A stretch of 64,000 bases of DNA. Source: Allacma fusca. Its lineage: Eukaryota; Arthropoda; Collembola; Symphypleona; Sminthuridae. The stretch spans positions 70,233,067 through 70,297,066 of the forward strand of contig OX359245.1 in assembly GCA_947179485.1 (NCBI GenBank), read 5' to 3'. The notes under the pieces are model-generated. The model was given only the letters and a program-made list of their open reading frames with translations. It had not been told where the DNA came from and did not search any database. This document shows, in pieces, positions 46,925 through 58,599 of the stretch. Position numbers and translations under genes: made by a program. Within the stretch, counting starts at the first letter, position 1, and the number at the start of each line of letters is the position of its first letter.

Positions 46925-49066
46925 TCACAGACAAATGCCTAGCGTACCCAAGATACCACATGATGCTTGCAACGTGCGCGCAACAACCAAGTATTCTTGC
47001 ACCAGCTTTACATGTACAGTACCATCCTTTAATTTTATCGTCGCCTTGATCTGGGTAATCTCGTTCAGCATACCAAACCCAAGTGTCATACTTTTTGGTT
47101 TTTTGTGACGGGAATATATACGACCGCGCAGTATTCCTTCTGTATTTAACTGTACTTGAATATTGTACTCCGTTTCACGCTTCATTTTATCTTGAACATA
47201 GCTTTTTGCTAGCTTTATTTGGTAAACTCCGAATGTTAAGTCTCTTAATTCGTCAATATCTAATTTCGGAAACCCCGGCAGAAATTCCATTGCATTCAGT
47301 TCAAACCAAGGATTGTCTTTATTTTTGTCACCAAGTATCTCAGTATTTATTTTTTCGAGAAGTTTATTAGGCTCCGCTAGTTTCTGCAACATTTTGTCCG
47401 CCTGTTCTGGTGTAGCTGATAGCATATTTATTGTTTCGTGATGTGCATTTATTAGTGCACATGCTATGCGGAAATAATCCGATACATGAATGATCTGACT
47501 TGCAGGGACTACATCACGAAACAATTTAAAAATAGACTTTATATGACCGTTACGGGATTCAACGACCCATCGAGATTTCGTTACTAGTCTAGATTTATTC
47601 GCTTCCTCAACGATGTGCTGCTTTAATGTCTTGCTTAAGTAATCTGGCATTTTGGTTTTTAAACCGATGCCGTGAAGGTAATCCAGACAGTCTCGGTAGC
47701 CGCGATCGAGAAGTAACACATCGTTATTTTGCAACCAATTCATTAACTTGCTCCCATCTTGCTGTAATTGATCCCGCAATAATGCAGCATCGTTATTTTT
47801 GCCATCAGCAAAATACGGGCCATGTACATCTAGTATGTAACCATCTGGTGCTACAACCATTACAAGTTTTATCAAATGTCTGGACTTGTGTACACTGAAG
47901 GACTGTCTTGCAACAGTATAGTTGTTAAGTTTGGGAATATATATATAAGTTCCGTCGACTATAAGAATTGCTCCTTTAATTTGAATGTCTTCGTAATCAT
48001 CAATGTAAAGCTTGCATACAAACTCCGACACATGTTCAGCAACAAATTGATCTCGGGTAATGTGGCCCGGCCCCAAATGCTTTGGAACAAAGTTCTCCAT
48101 TAAAATTTTACAAACTGTTGAAATTTTCATACTGACGTTTTGTCGGGATGATATGCCATACATAACTTTAAGGAACTCATCTGATAGTCCCTGACGAAGT
48201 TTAACGAGAAATAATATCAAGTCCTGTTTGGTTACATGTCGAGGAACACCTTCAATCTGATGGCAATGGCCGAATAAATCTAAGAAATTTTACTTGTTGA
48301 GGCTCGTTAATACTTTGAAATCGTCATCATTAAATACAGACTCCTCATCAAATCTCGTCGTGGCATACTCCCGTATCAAAGTTGGAATTCTATCAAACCA
48401 TTGTTGTAGTTCGATGCTATCCAAGAACACTTTTCGTTCAACTGAAATTATTGAATTATAAAAAGCAGGGAGAATAAACCCATCGTCTCGCAAATAGACG
48501 CTGCAAACACATGCGCTTTTTATAATAAATTTTCCGCTATCTCCATAAACTTTCACCCTGGCATCGAAAGACATTATAACCGCACCTTTCCTATTTCCGC
48601 ATATAAAACAAGCCCTTTGACCTCTAGTGCATACTACTTTAAATTTCAGCATTCTTTTGTCACTGTCAGCCTGAATCATAGACATTGCTTGGTGATGACA
48701 ATTTGCACATAATTTGTCTGCTTCAGTTATTCCAATATCTAACTCCCCCTGTCTCCCTTCCCGAATCGCTTCCGCTGCAGCTCGCAAATCTTCACGTTCT
48801 TGACCTTCAACAGGTCGTAGTAATTGAGGCATGAACTTAGTCCCACAGACATAACAACTCAATTTGATTTTCCGGCGATCCCAGAGGTTGCCTGATCCAG
48901 ACGTTGAGGCGGCTTTCGGGTTTTCTGTGGAGCCAGAGAGGGGGCACCGCTGACCCCCTCTCCCCTCTAGATCAGCCTCCGCCGGCCGAGGCACCGACGG
49001 ATTGCCCCCAGAAGGGTGGGCTAGACCCTCCTGAGGCAAAGACACATGAGACTTGTACGACCTCAT
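46925..49066 (-). pseudogene. ISL2EU-type DDE transposase (DDE_Tnp_4 fold), one in-frame stop
   Basis: Two open frames in the same phase, 49066-48290 (258 residues) and 48220-46925 (431 residues), are separated only by a TAA at 48292-48290; the sequence between them also reads as typical transposase. The N-terminal part has cysteine pairs CYVCGTKF, CANCHHQ and CFICGNRKG, a likely zinc-binding region. The C-terminal part has the DDE landmarks: IVDGTYIYIPKLNNY (first Asp), GYILDVHGPYFADGKNNDAA, LLDRGYRDCLDYLHG (second Asp) and WVVESRNGHIKSIFKLFRD (Glu). This is the pattern of ISL2EU/Harbinger-like elements. The catalytic triad is intact, so only the stop and the missing partner gene argue against activity. 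The first ~60 codons are strikingly GC-rich compared with the rest. Confidence 0.85.
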
Positions 49067-49071
49067 GGTCT

Positions 49072-49175
49072 CGCCCCCACCTTCTCATGATTTACTGTTT
49101 GGGCATGGGGTTTCAGCTTACGCCTAACGAGGGTGGTCTCCTTCCCATGCCACAGTCAATCAATCATTGAAGAAA
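49072..49175. repeat. direct repeat flanking the transposase, copy 2
   Basis: Partner of 46727-46835, with about one base in six changed. It lies immediately 5' of the transposase ATG. Confidence 0.8.
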
Positions 49176-50375
49176 CAGGTGGCATTTTTATGATTTCGAC
49201 AAGCATGTTGTCATACTGTTGTACAGTTCTGGGGCCTCTTTTCTTCTGAAAACAGAGGTAGTGGTAGAAATAGAGTATGGTCGTTAAACTCAACAAAAAA
49301 TTAGTAGAGGTATGCAAATATATTAGCATAATCGAGGTAGAGGAACATAGTATGTTCGCATAAAATTAAGTGAGAAGAGGAGCTTTGTTTAGGATCTCAA
49401 TTTCGATACCTGTAGTACAAGTAGAGGTAGAACCAGTGCTCTAAATTGTATTCACTTCTTGATTTTTCATAAACTGAGTAAGTGGGTATTGCACTCCCTT
49501 ACGCGAGTATGATCTTTAAAAAAATCTTTATTTTAGATTCTGACGAAAGCTTTAAATTTCACTTTTGATTTTTGCGTATAGCCGTTATTTGTAACAGTTC
49601 TTTAATAACTGCTAAATGTATAATAATGTAATACTAATAGATATGTATATAATTACTATTCATACGATTTCCAAAGAACCGGGCCTCCGAAAAAAAGAAA
49701 AAAAAAAGAAAGAGCTTTAAATAACGATGTTATGCGTTTTAGGATGTTTGGAAATGTACACAGCCATTAGGGGTTCCAATAATAATAACTGCGAAGATAT
49801 ATATGTATATATACACATATTGTTTCATTCCCTTTATATTCGGGTAATTTTTTAGTTGTACTGATGGGGTACCGATCTTATTGTATTCAATAATACCTCA
49901 AAAGCTCTTAACGTGAAATTAGCAGAAATGGAATTATAATTCAGATTCTTAATGACCATTTATAGCCACCAGTGACGACTATTGGATCTAACTTCATTAC
50001 TATTTGTATTACATTCTACTACTTTATTCTAAAACACCATGAATTTCTCTTTAAACATTGTATTTTTGGATAGAGGCAGTAGTAGCTAGCAGAGTTAACA
50101 CAAATTTAGAGAGTAAAATAGAATTAGTGTAGCGCCAATAACTTTAACTTATAATTGAATAAAATAATTGCTAGCAACTCAGCAAATCATAATAGCAGTA
50201 GAGCTCGTCTATTCTATCCAAACCCGCTGGTGGAGTAGTTTGATAGTGGCGGCACCCGTGGAAAATATATAAATAAATATAAGTACAATAGAATAGAGCT
50301 TGCTAAAATGCCCATCACTGCTGTTGTGAGGAAATAAATTGATTCCACAAATTTTGTATATATATTTATATGAAT
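49176..50375. other. inner spacer, right side
   Basis: AT-rich with short A/G runs near 49690; no gene recognised. Confidence 0.4.
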
Positions 50376-50379
50376 ATTT

Positions 50380-51370
50380 ACGGGCAAATAGAATGACTTT
50401 TAGGCACCAAATCCGGTATGGATTGACCTCCGACGTCACAGCTGGGTCATCGTGTCACCAAATGGAACCAAACTTGACAGGAAACTTATCTGGGCTTCAA
50501 CTAAAAGTTCTAGTCTATTTGCGGGCAATTCGAATGATTTTCAGGCACCAAATTCGGTATGGATAAGGTATTGACTTCGGAGGTCACAGCTTGGTCATCG
50601 TGTCACTAAATGGAACCAAACTTGACAAGCAGCTTATTTGGGCTTAAACGAAAAGTTCTAGTCTATTTGCGGGCGATTCGAATGATTTAAGGGCACCAAA
50701 TTCTGTATGGATAAGGTATTGACTTCGGAGGTCACAGCTAGGTCATCGTGTCACTAAATGGGACCAAACTTGACAGGCAACTTATGTGGGCTTAAACGAA
50801 AAGTTCTAGTCTATTTGCGGGCAATTCGAATGATTTTAGGGCACCAAATCCGGTATGGACAAGATATTGACCTCGCAGGTCACAGCTTGGTCATCGTGTC
50901 ACTAAATGGAACCAAGTTTGACAAGCAGCTTATGTGGGCTTAAACTAAAAGTTCTAGTCTATTTGCGGGCAATTCGAATGATTTTTAGGCACCAAATTCG
51001 GTATGGATAAGGTATTGACTTCGGAGGTCACAGCTAGGTCATCGTGTCACTAAATGGGGCCAAACTTGGCAGGCAACTTATGTGGGCTTAAACGAAAAGT
51101 TCTAGTCTATTTGCGGGCGATTCGAATGATTTTAGGGCACCAAATTCGGTATGGATAAGGTATTGACTTCGGAGGTCACAGCTAGGTCATCGTGTCACTA
51201 AATGGGACCAAACTTGACAGAAAACTTATCTGGGCTTCAACTAAAAGTTCTAGTCTATTTGCGGGCAATTCGAATGATTTTTAGGCACCAAATTCGGTAT
51301 GGATAAGGTATTGACTTCGGAGGTCACAGCTTGGTCATCGTGTCACTAAATGGAACCAAACTCGGCACAC
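50380..51370 (+). repeat. right array of ~147 bp repeats
   Basis: The inverted landmark AATGGAACCAAACTTGACA recurs near 50460, 50610, 50757, 50905, 51055, 51203 and 51350. Units are more alike than those of the left array, suggesting recent homogenisation on this side. Confidence 0.9.
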
Positions 51371-52308
51371 GTTGAATATATGTCTAATGAAAGCCCTAGT
51401 TCTAATCTGGGCCAGTTTCATCAGCGTTTAGAATATGAAACCGGTATCGACGTTCTTTGACCTCTTGAGGTCAGTATCTTGGAAAGTTGAGGTCATATCT
51501 GGCTGAAATTTTTTTACACGTTATTTAATTTTTATTCTTGTCATTTTTGAAGTTCTAAATGTTCTAATTTTCACGGTTTGAAATTTTTGGGACCCCTTGA
51601 GCCCCCCCTCATTTTTCGGTAACTTTAACCCGGGATATCTCCGAATCCTGCATTACGATTTCTTTGGGCCAATTATCAAAAATGATCTACTCTTCAAGGT
51701 GCACCCTCCAGTAATTTTCTTATCGAGATCAAACAATGGGCATATTCTCGTAAGGATTGTGCGGTGTCCTTCATTATTTCAGTTTCCAAACACAAGTTAA
51801 CACGTTTATAAGCACGAGAATGAAGGTTAGCTTCAGAGAGATCAGAGCTCTAAATAATAAATTAATTTAAATCTATTTATTTGTATTAAAAATGTATGTA
51901 TTATTATTTACAATGCATATTTTCTTATTTAAGAGGTTACTTTTCGGGATTTGAGTCAAATATCCGTTTACCGCTCTGACTTCATTATTTTAATAAATCA
52001 GCAAAATCCAACTATAAAGTTAAAATATATAATTCTATAACAATAAGACTTAAAACTAAATATAAATTCTTCCGAATGATAGCATGCGGGCGGAGCACTT
52101 GTCAAAGCACAATCCTAAGCTACACACATTTATGTAATGCAATAAATACGATAATTAAATCCCAACATAACGAGATCTCTGGGAGCCATCAATCTATATT
52201 GTTATAAAGTTTCCGTCTATGGATATACATTCAGTTTCTCTCTGAAGACTTATGTACATATGTACACACTACGTGGTTTGGGACAGCCAAACCTGTCCAT
52301 TACACACT

Positions 52309-53063
52309 AAATTTCCTATGTAGTGGTTTCCTCTTAGCATTTCATTCAAGTAGTCTTGAGGATTATTTGGTTAAAAAATTTCTACTCAATGACTGCATTA
52401 GGCGATTAGCATTACACTGATGTTTCGAATACCGCAAAGATTGGACGAATTTTGGAATGCTGAAGTGGGGCAACTATTAGGCAACTTACAAAATTGATTT
52501 TGTTTAATTTCTTGGTTATTTGTTTTTGTTTCACGGTCATATGTATATTTGTAATTGTAGGCCGATCATTTTAAATATTTTTTTATATTCATAATACAAT
52601 TCTGTATAAAAAAGAATTTCTTCAACTGTGGTTGGCTGGAACTTGGAATACTTCGGGGCAAAGGTTATTGCACAATCTCTATACATTACAAATAGGCAAA
52701 TAATTCGAAAAATATTTTTACATTATACAGATTGAAGCCTATGCTGTAGCTGTACTAATTGTAAGCTAAACTTGTGAATGTAGGCTAGACCTTAGAATTT
52801 GAAATTTGTTGTCTACATTTTGGTGTCTAGCAGTAAGATACTCGGATATTGGCAGGTATTATTCGTAGTCTGGACGGTTAGCTATTGAGCTATAATGGGT
52901 CCAAATATATTTTTAAAATTTTCCAAATATAAAATTCCAAATATAAATTCATAAGAATAAAGGAGGTGTACAAAACTCTAAGGCGGCCGGGTATGTCGGA
53001 GTATCAACCCCACATCATTATTATAGATATTTGTCTATCACTTGAGAACCACTAGATAGGAAT
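52309..53063. mobile_element. TATAGTGGTT-family MITE
   Basis: Inverted ends TTCCTATGTAGTGGTTTCC and TTCCTATCTAGTGGTTCTC about 755 bp apart. Related to the small intron-1 insertions of the GR genes. AT-rich interior without a frame. 51800-52300 and 53070-54030 show no gene. Confidence 0.55.
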
Positions 53064-54030
53064 AGTTAACTGTACGAATAAAATCCACTGTATTTTAATT
53101 TAATTGACTTCATAATGCCGGGTGTCTCAGTGCTGGAGAATAATAAAAGACAAAACCATTGGCTAATTTTCTTTACAATAATAAAATACACTATTACTGA
53201 AACTAATAATATCTACAATTTGTTGCTATAATTATTAATAATGTCTATATTTTTAATGCGAATATTAGCTATTATTTATTCTTAAAATTTGTAATATTTA
53301 TCTAGAACTTTTGAAACTAATAATATCTATAATTCCGAAAATTAATAATATTTGTTAAACTTAATAACATAATTATTATAACGGTGTCATAAAAGTACGT
53401 AGATACGCGTTAGAAAAAGATGTGACAATCTAGTACCTAGTAATATTTTACAGTAGAGAATAACAAAATTATTTGAGAGTATTTTAACATTAATAGTCTT
53501 CAGCACTTATGTATATGCACTTCAACACTTAAAATATCAACGCAACATATTTCTTATTTGTTTACATTGAGACACGACTACAACGACGTCTTTATCCTTA
53601 TGCAATAATTTATGAAACCACAAACATGTAAAAATTAATTTTCACATTTTTAACTTTGCTACATATATACATACATAAGTCTCTGTGTCAAATTTCACCA
53701 TTGGTAAAGGCAAACTGCCACTTGAACTTGTACTAATCAAGAAGACATTTGAATTTTTGAATGAAACACTTTCCCGGGGCTAAACATGCATTACTGAATA
53801 GATGGGCACCCGCACGGGAGAATGAAAGATACCTCGCCCTATCCCTCGCCCTCACAGTTTTCAGGACTAAGTATTGACAGGCCTGAGGTTATGGAACCGT
53901 TTGGGACGAATATTGGTTAGTATGTGGCGAAGAAACTAGCTTTGACCATAAGATTTTGAGTCATTGGACAGCGTAAACAATTATTGCAAAAATATTGGCA
54001 GTAGCCTTTTAAAGTAGAAACATAGTTGTT

Positions 54031-54198
54031 TCAATGATATGTGCCAATTTCTGTGGTGATAGGATTAAAGTTACTCAAAACCATGGGGATTTTCTTTAGA
54101 GACAATTCCAAATTAACATTTTGTTCGCCAATACTGCCAATATCAGAGTTATTATAGGAGAGGCAGAAAATAGTCCAAAACAAAAGTGATAGCGTCTT
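54031..54198 (-). CDS. short frame with signal-peptide-like start
   Basis: From an ATG at 54198 the 55-codon frame starts MKTLSLLFWTIFCLS, a plausible secretion signal, followed by a polar tail to a stop at 54031. No family recognised, no supporting exon or repeat copy. It could be a first exon or chance. Confidence 0.2.
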   Translation of the reverse strand, partial: KTLSLLFWTIFCLSYNNSDIGSIGEQNVNLELSLKKIPMVLSNFNPITTEIGTYH

Positions 54199-55466
54199 CA
54201 TTCTCTTCCTTTGCACGGGTCCTTTGCACTTGTGCAGTTATTATTTTTTATTTTTTACAACAGTGTCACCAAATACTCGGTATATTGACTTGGTGGTGTA
54301 AAGTAAAGCAGTAAGGCTACACTTAAACTGGAAGTGTTTTCCTTATTCACAGAATGTTCTTTAAGCAAAAAAATCAATATTTAAATACTTGGAAAATTTA
54401 TTCCGAAATTATCCTTACTGCGACCATAATTAAAGAAGCAGGAAATTTTTGGGAACTGAAGTAGATAAGGACCAAATTATGAGCCTCTGAAAAATAATGT
54501 TTTCCCTTATGCTTCATGTTGGTTTTCCCTTAGACAGCATGCGGAAATTACGTTTCATTTTTGGGGAAGGGAGAGGGTCTTGAAGCTGAATATTTTGTAA
54601 ACACCCAAAGCGTGTGCTTGTAACCTTGTTAATGATGTTTACTTGATTTTTACATTACGTTTACGTTACATTTTATTTGAAATAAACAGGCCTTATTATT
54701 AGACTACTGTTTTCAGTAACAAAATTTGTTTGTTGAAATACCACTGATACATTTTATAAACACGCAATCATCAGACATTTGTACGAATCTCTATAATAAA
54801 CATGAACATTCTGAAAACTCTTGGCTTACTTAGGATTGGACAAAAAATTCACGTACGTCAATCTCAATATGTTGTGCAAATAATTCGTTGCCATGATCCG
54901 AATTGCTCTCTTTCTTAGCGAAGAAACTGTTTAAAAACTTTTTACGAAGATGCTTTTTTTACTGATTCGCAAAAAGTAGAATTTTCAACTTTTGAAAAAT
55001 TCGTTGCGGAAAAAAACGCAAAGCGTAGATATGCACTTATCCCCCCCCCATGAAAAAAAAAGATTTGAGGATAACTTCTACACCCTTTGACCAAATCCTA
55101 ATATTAAGGGTCAATGACAGAATTTGTACAACCTCCAATGTTTAACTCACCTCTTCAGCATGTATAGTTTACGAGATCTGAAGCTGTTTATACCCAAGTT
55201 TTCCCTTGAGTCTACGGAATTGCCTATCCTAATACATTGCAGTTTTTTTAAAGGTCTTCCCCCACAACAACTTTGATAAAAACTTGCACACATGACTGTC
55301 TAATTATTGCAAACTAGTGTGCAAAATCTTATGATGTGCGACCAAGGGCTTGGACCCTTAAAAATTAATTGTTTAAAAATGCAAACTTCAAGTCTTTCCA
55401 ATATTTACAACTAATTAAATTATTTGAACCTCATGAACATTTTAATAATAAATTACTATTATATGG

Positions 55467-55735
55467 AAAAATGAGGTTTTAAAAAAACCAAAACGAAGAT
55501 GCTTTTACGGTTCTAAAAAGTGAAAAGCTAGCACTTGGTACGGGAGGATATTAGAGCAATAATGAACGATACAAAGCATCTATAGTGCTACCGAATATTA
55601 TACGTATGTGTTTGCACCCGAGATGCTTTGTATCGTTCATTATTGCTCTAATATCCTCCCGTACCAAGTGCTAGTTTTTCACTTTTTAGAACCGTAAAAG
55701 CATCTTCGTTTTGGTTTTTTTAAAACCTCATTTTT
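55467..55735. repeat. near-perfect 115 bp hairpin
   Basis: Arms 55467-55581 and 55621-55735 are inverted copies that I see differing at one base (GCTAGC against GCTAGT), separated by 39 bases. A transcript would fold into a long double-stranded RNA. No coding content. 54230-55460 and 55740-56460 hold no recognised gene. Confidence 0.93.
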
Positions 55736-56464
55736 TATTAATATCAAAGATTCTCCCAGTTCCGGTGCTCTTAAGTCTGGATGTTTCTGGAGTTGTTCAT
55801 AGAAGTTCGTTAGACAGCATCGCGAAAACCATTAAATCTATTATTCCAAGTTACCAAATGCAGTTGCCCAGAGCAATTGGATTCAGAGCGAATTTGTCGA
55901 TATTACTTACGGTTAATGTTCATTTTATAATATTAAATAAACTTATTAAACTTACGTTTGGTTTGATGGCGTATACATATGAGGGGGGTCAAGGAATAAT
56001 GACGTTAGGATAAAGATAGGGGCAAAATAAGTTTCAAATATACAGGAAATGTTTCACAAGTCAGTGTGACACAATGAATCAGATTATTGCTCAGAGAATG
56101 CCTTAGAATTTGAATCGTTTTCCTGCAATACACATAAATAGTATTAAGAAAGTATCAGTGTGACGTTAAGGAGAAATACTGCTGTAGGCAGAGCCATTAC
56201 TAAGAGTGTCAATTACATTATCACATTATGACACGAGCATAAACAGCCACCAGCTTCGCCAATGGACAGTACATATCCATAAGCCCGTCAGAATTTGTAG
56301 TAACTGCTACTCGCAAACCAATAGGAGCGCGTTTAAGAGGTAGAGCGAAGTTTTAAAAATGACATCTCGCCATATCAAAAATTATTGTATTTAATATTAT
56401 GTGAGTATATTCATCGTAAAGGCAGAAATGTCAAGCAAGCGTACATTACGACGATTTGACTAAG

Positions 56465-56491
56465 CTAGTAAAAACCCTGTGCTTCACAGGG
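56465..56491 (-). mobile_element. Helitron-like 3' terminus, minus strand
   Basis: On the minus strand CCCTGTG AAG CACAGGG (hairpin 56491-56475), then TTTTTA and CTAG ending at 56465. The upstream sequence ACTCACATTACCACCT matches that of the 7 kb copy. The base after CTAG is C and not the usual T. Confidence 0.45.
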
Positions 56492-57196
56492 ACATTTATC
56501 TGGAGAGGTGGTAATGTGAGTCTATAAACAAAACTCCGTGTGGCACTGCAAGAATTGACGCAAACTGCGTTTGCTGGTACAGGAAAGTGATACTTTTGAA
56601 ACTGGCAGATTTTGTAAAGAATTGTTGCGAGGAAATAATGTCTGTTGTTAAAGGGTTCTGTATGGCAATTCTATTGGATTTTATTTCTTCAGTCCACAGA
56701 AAAGATTTGACAAATAATATAATAAATGTATTTAGTTAACTTTTGACAATTATCTCCTGCGCATAAACATAAGAGCTGGATTATGACAGCTACAATATAA
56801 ATGTCATCTCTAATGCTAATTTTATGTTCGTCAGCGGAAAATTAGATAGCAAGTTCAGATATTATCACAGTATTTGTTGCGATATAAACATATGGTAAAG
56901 AAACACGAACATTAAACCAATGGCTAATTGTAAGAACACACCTGCATTTGTGCCTGAAACAGTCCTTCCAAAGCTGTTGCATCTCTACATGTTTCAGCGT
57001 ATGTTTTTCGGGTGATCCTGGATGGAATTACGTTTTCTCTCCACACGGAAACTGTGGACATCACTGTAAACAAGTTATTTCATTTCGGCACAAGTCTTTC
57101 TACACAATAACCACAATACGGAAAACACGTGAGGAATAAATTAATTTCGAAACGTGTACACACTATCTATGCAACTGATATGTAACTCCATCAATA

Positions 57197-58558
57197 TTAA
57201 GTATTTCGGTTTCCAACCACTAAAGAAACCGAATTGTCAACAATTATCGCCATGAAAGTCAACATCAACTGCCTGTCAACAAATCCGAACCATCCATTCT
57301 GTGTGCGAATGGGCTGAGTGCCTCTAAGCCATTTCTGAAACCAGGCAATTCTTCGGAATAACTTCCACGAAGACAGTAGTCTCAAGGAAGTCTCGTAATG
57401 TTGGGCCACTGACTTCACCGTGGTGCAAAGTAAATAGATAGCCGCTAGCGACAAGCAAAATCCTTTAAAATTACTGTATGAAACAGCGAGGTAAATATTT
57501 ACAATTCCTGCTCCGATCGATACTGAGAATGTAGTGAAGTAAATGCGGCTCCAAACTTCATTATGCTCACTCTGCAGGATTCGCAACATATCAAAATTCC
57601 TTGCAATGTATTCCAGTAAACGTGATGTTTGTTCCTTGCACGTTAAAAACTCCAGCTGCCTTTAAAAATCATTTAAATACAATTATTTGCCAGTAATGTA
57701 ATTTTCGGTGTAATGCAAGGAAATTCGGCTTCAAAAATAATACCGTAAATAAATGATTCACGGTAATATTATGTAATATATAATTATTATTATGAATTAT
57801 AAATAATTTGCTCAAATCTGAAGAAATTACCGCAAGTGTGCTCTCATGACGTTCCCATGATAATTGATTATCACGAAGAACCAATTAAAGACGAACAACT
57901 GGATACACCAGACATAGATTTGTAGAATGCTCAAACCAACTCCTGCCATACTGTAAGTTTTAGGGTTCTCAAGCATGCCAGACAAATGAAACATGGGTCA
58001 CAAGTCGAGCTGTGTATAACATTTGGACAATCATTAAAATAATGGTTACCGTTCTCATGACTTTGCTGGCCTCAGTTGAATTTTCCGAAAGAGTTTTATC
58101 ATTTTGACGATATTCCAGTAGTTTACCTGAAAATATAATTTTTGAACTTTTTTATCAACGTATTTAATTGTTTCCTCACGTGATAGTGTAAATTTACCCA
58201 ATTGTTTATCATCCGCACGTAATAACCGATTCGTGTAATCTTTGAAACCACTCCAGTACATGATTATTCCAGCAATTATATTCAATGCTAGTACTGTCAC
58301 CACTACGAAAGAAACAAAATCTGCAGAATCGCTTGCTTTAGTCTTTTCATCTACAAACTTTGACGTGTAAATGTAGCGACTCACAACAAAAACTGTGTAT
58401 AAGAAATACAGTACCAAGTTAATGACGCAGTGAGCTTTTTTCCACATACTAGAAGTTGCTTCTAAGTGTCTATGTATTGCATTCCATTTGACCGGGAAAA
58501 CGCCTAAAGTATACCCTGCTTTGAGCGTTTGTACAATGATACTTGATTCTTTACTCAT
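57197..58558 (-). pseudogene. gustatory-receptor-like locus, disrupted
   Basis: Exon 1 opens at 58558 (MSKESSIIVQTLKAG, then LGVFPVKWN, the GR-A block) with two hydrophobic segments. An open middle region around 58065-57831 carries TVTIILMIVQMLYTARLVT, changes frame near 57965, and continues GVGLSILQIYVWCIQLFVF to HLR before a GTAATT donor. Exon 3 (57659-57197) joins in phase and ends with TQNGWFGFVDRQLMLTFMAI and a TAA. So the seven-segment plan of gene A is kept, but the middle cannot be read in one frame: there is a shift near 57965, and the exon 1 to 2 join does not close in phase. It is either a pseudogene or carries sequence errors. Sequence divergence shows it is an older paralogue, not part of the 11-19 kb tandem. 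Confidence 0.75.
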
Positions 58559-58599
58559 TTTAGAGCATTGGCGTAATATACATGTTTTAATGTTTAATT

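Larger units (their letters stand above)
44196..51772. mobile_element. 7.6 kb element with long inverted arms around an ISL2EU-type transposase
   Basis: Outer ends GAAGGACACCGCACAATCC are exact inverted copies. The outer ~400 bp of both arms (44196-44600, 51370-51772) are almost identical. Inward, both arms consist of ~147 bp tandem units in opposite orientation: about eight on the left to ~45660 and about seven on the right from ~50380. The centre carries a DDE transposase (46925-49066). A TSD is not evident: flanks are TAATGATTG and ATTATTTCA. The left end truncates the zinc-finger gene. Whether arms and transposase belong to one element, or the transposase inserted later, is not settled. 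Confidence 0.75.

Noticed and set aside
51597..51800. 67-codon frame MSPPSFFGNFN as a conserved gene
   Set aside because: Identical in both arms of the 7.6 kb element because it is terminal-repeat sequence; conservation reflects the repeat, not coding.
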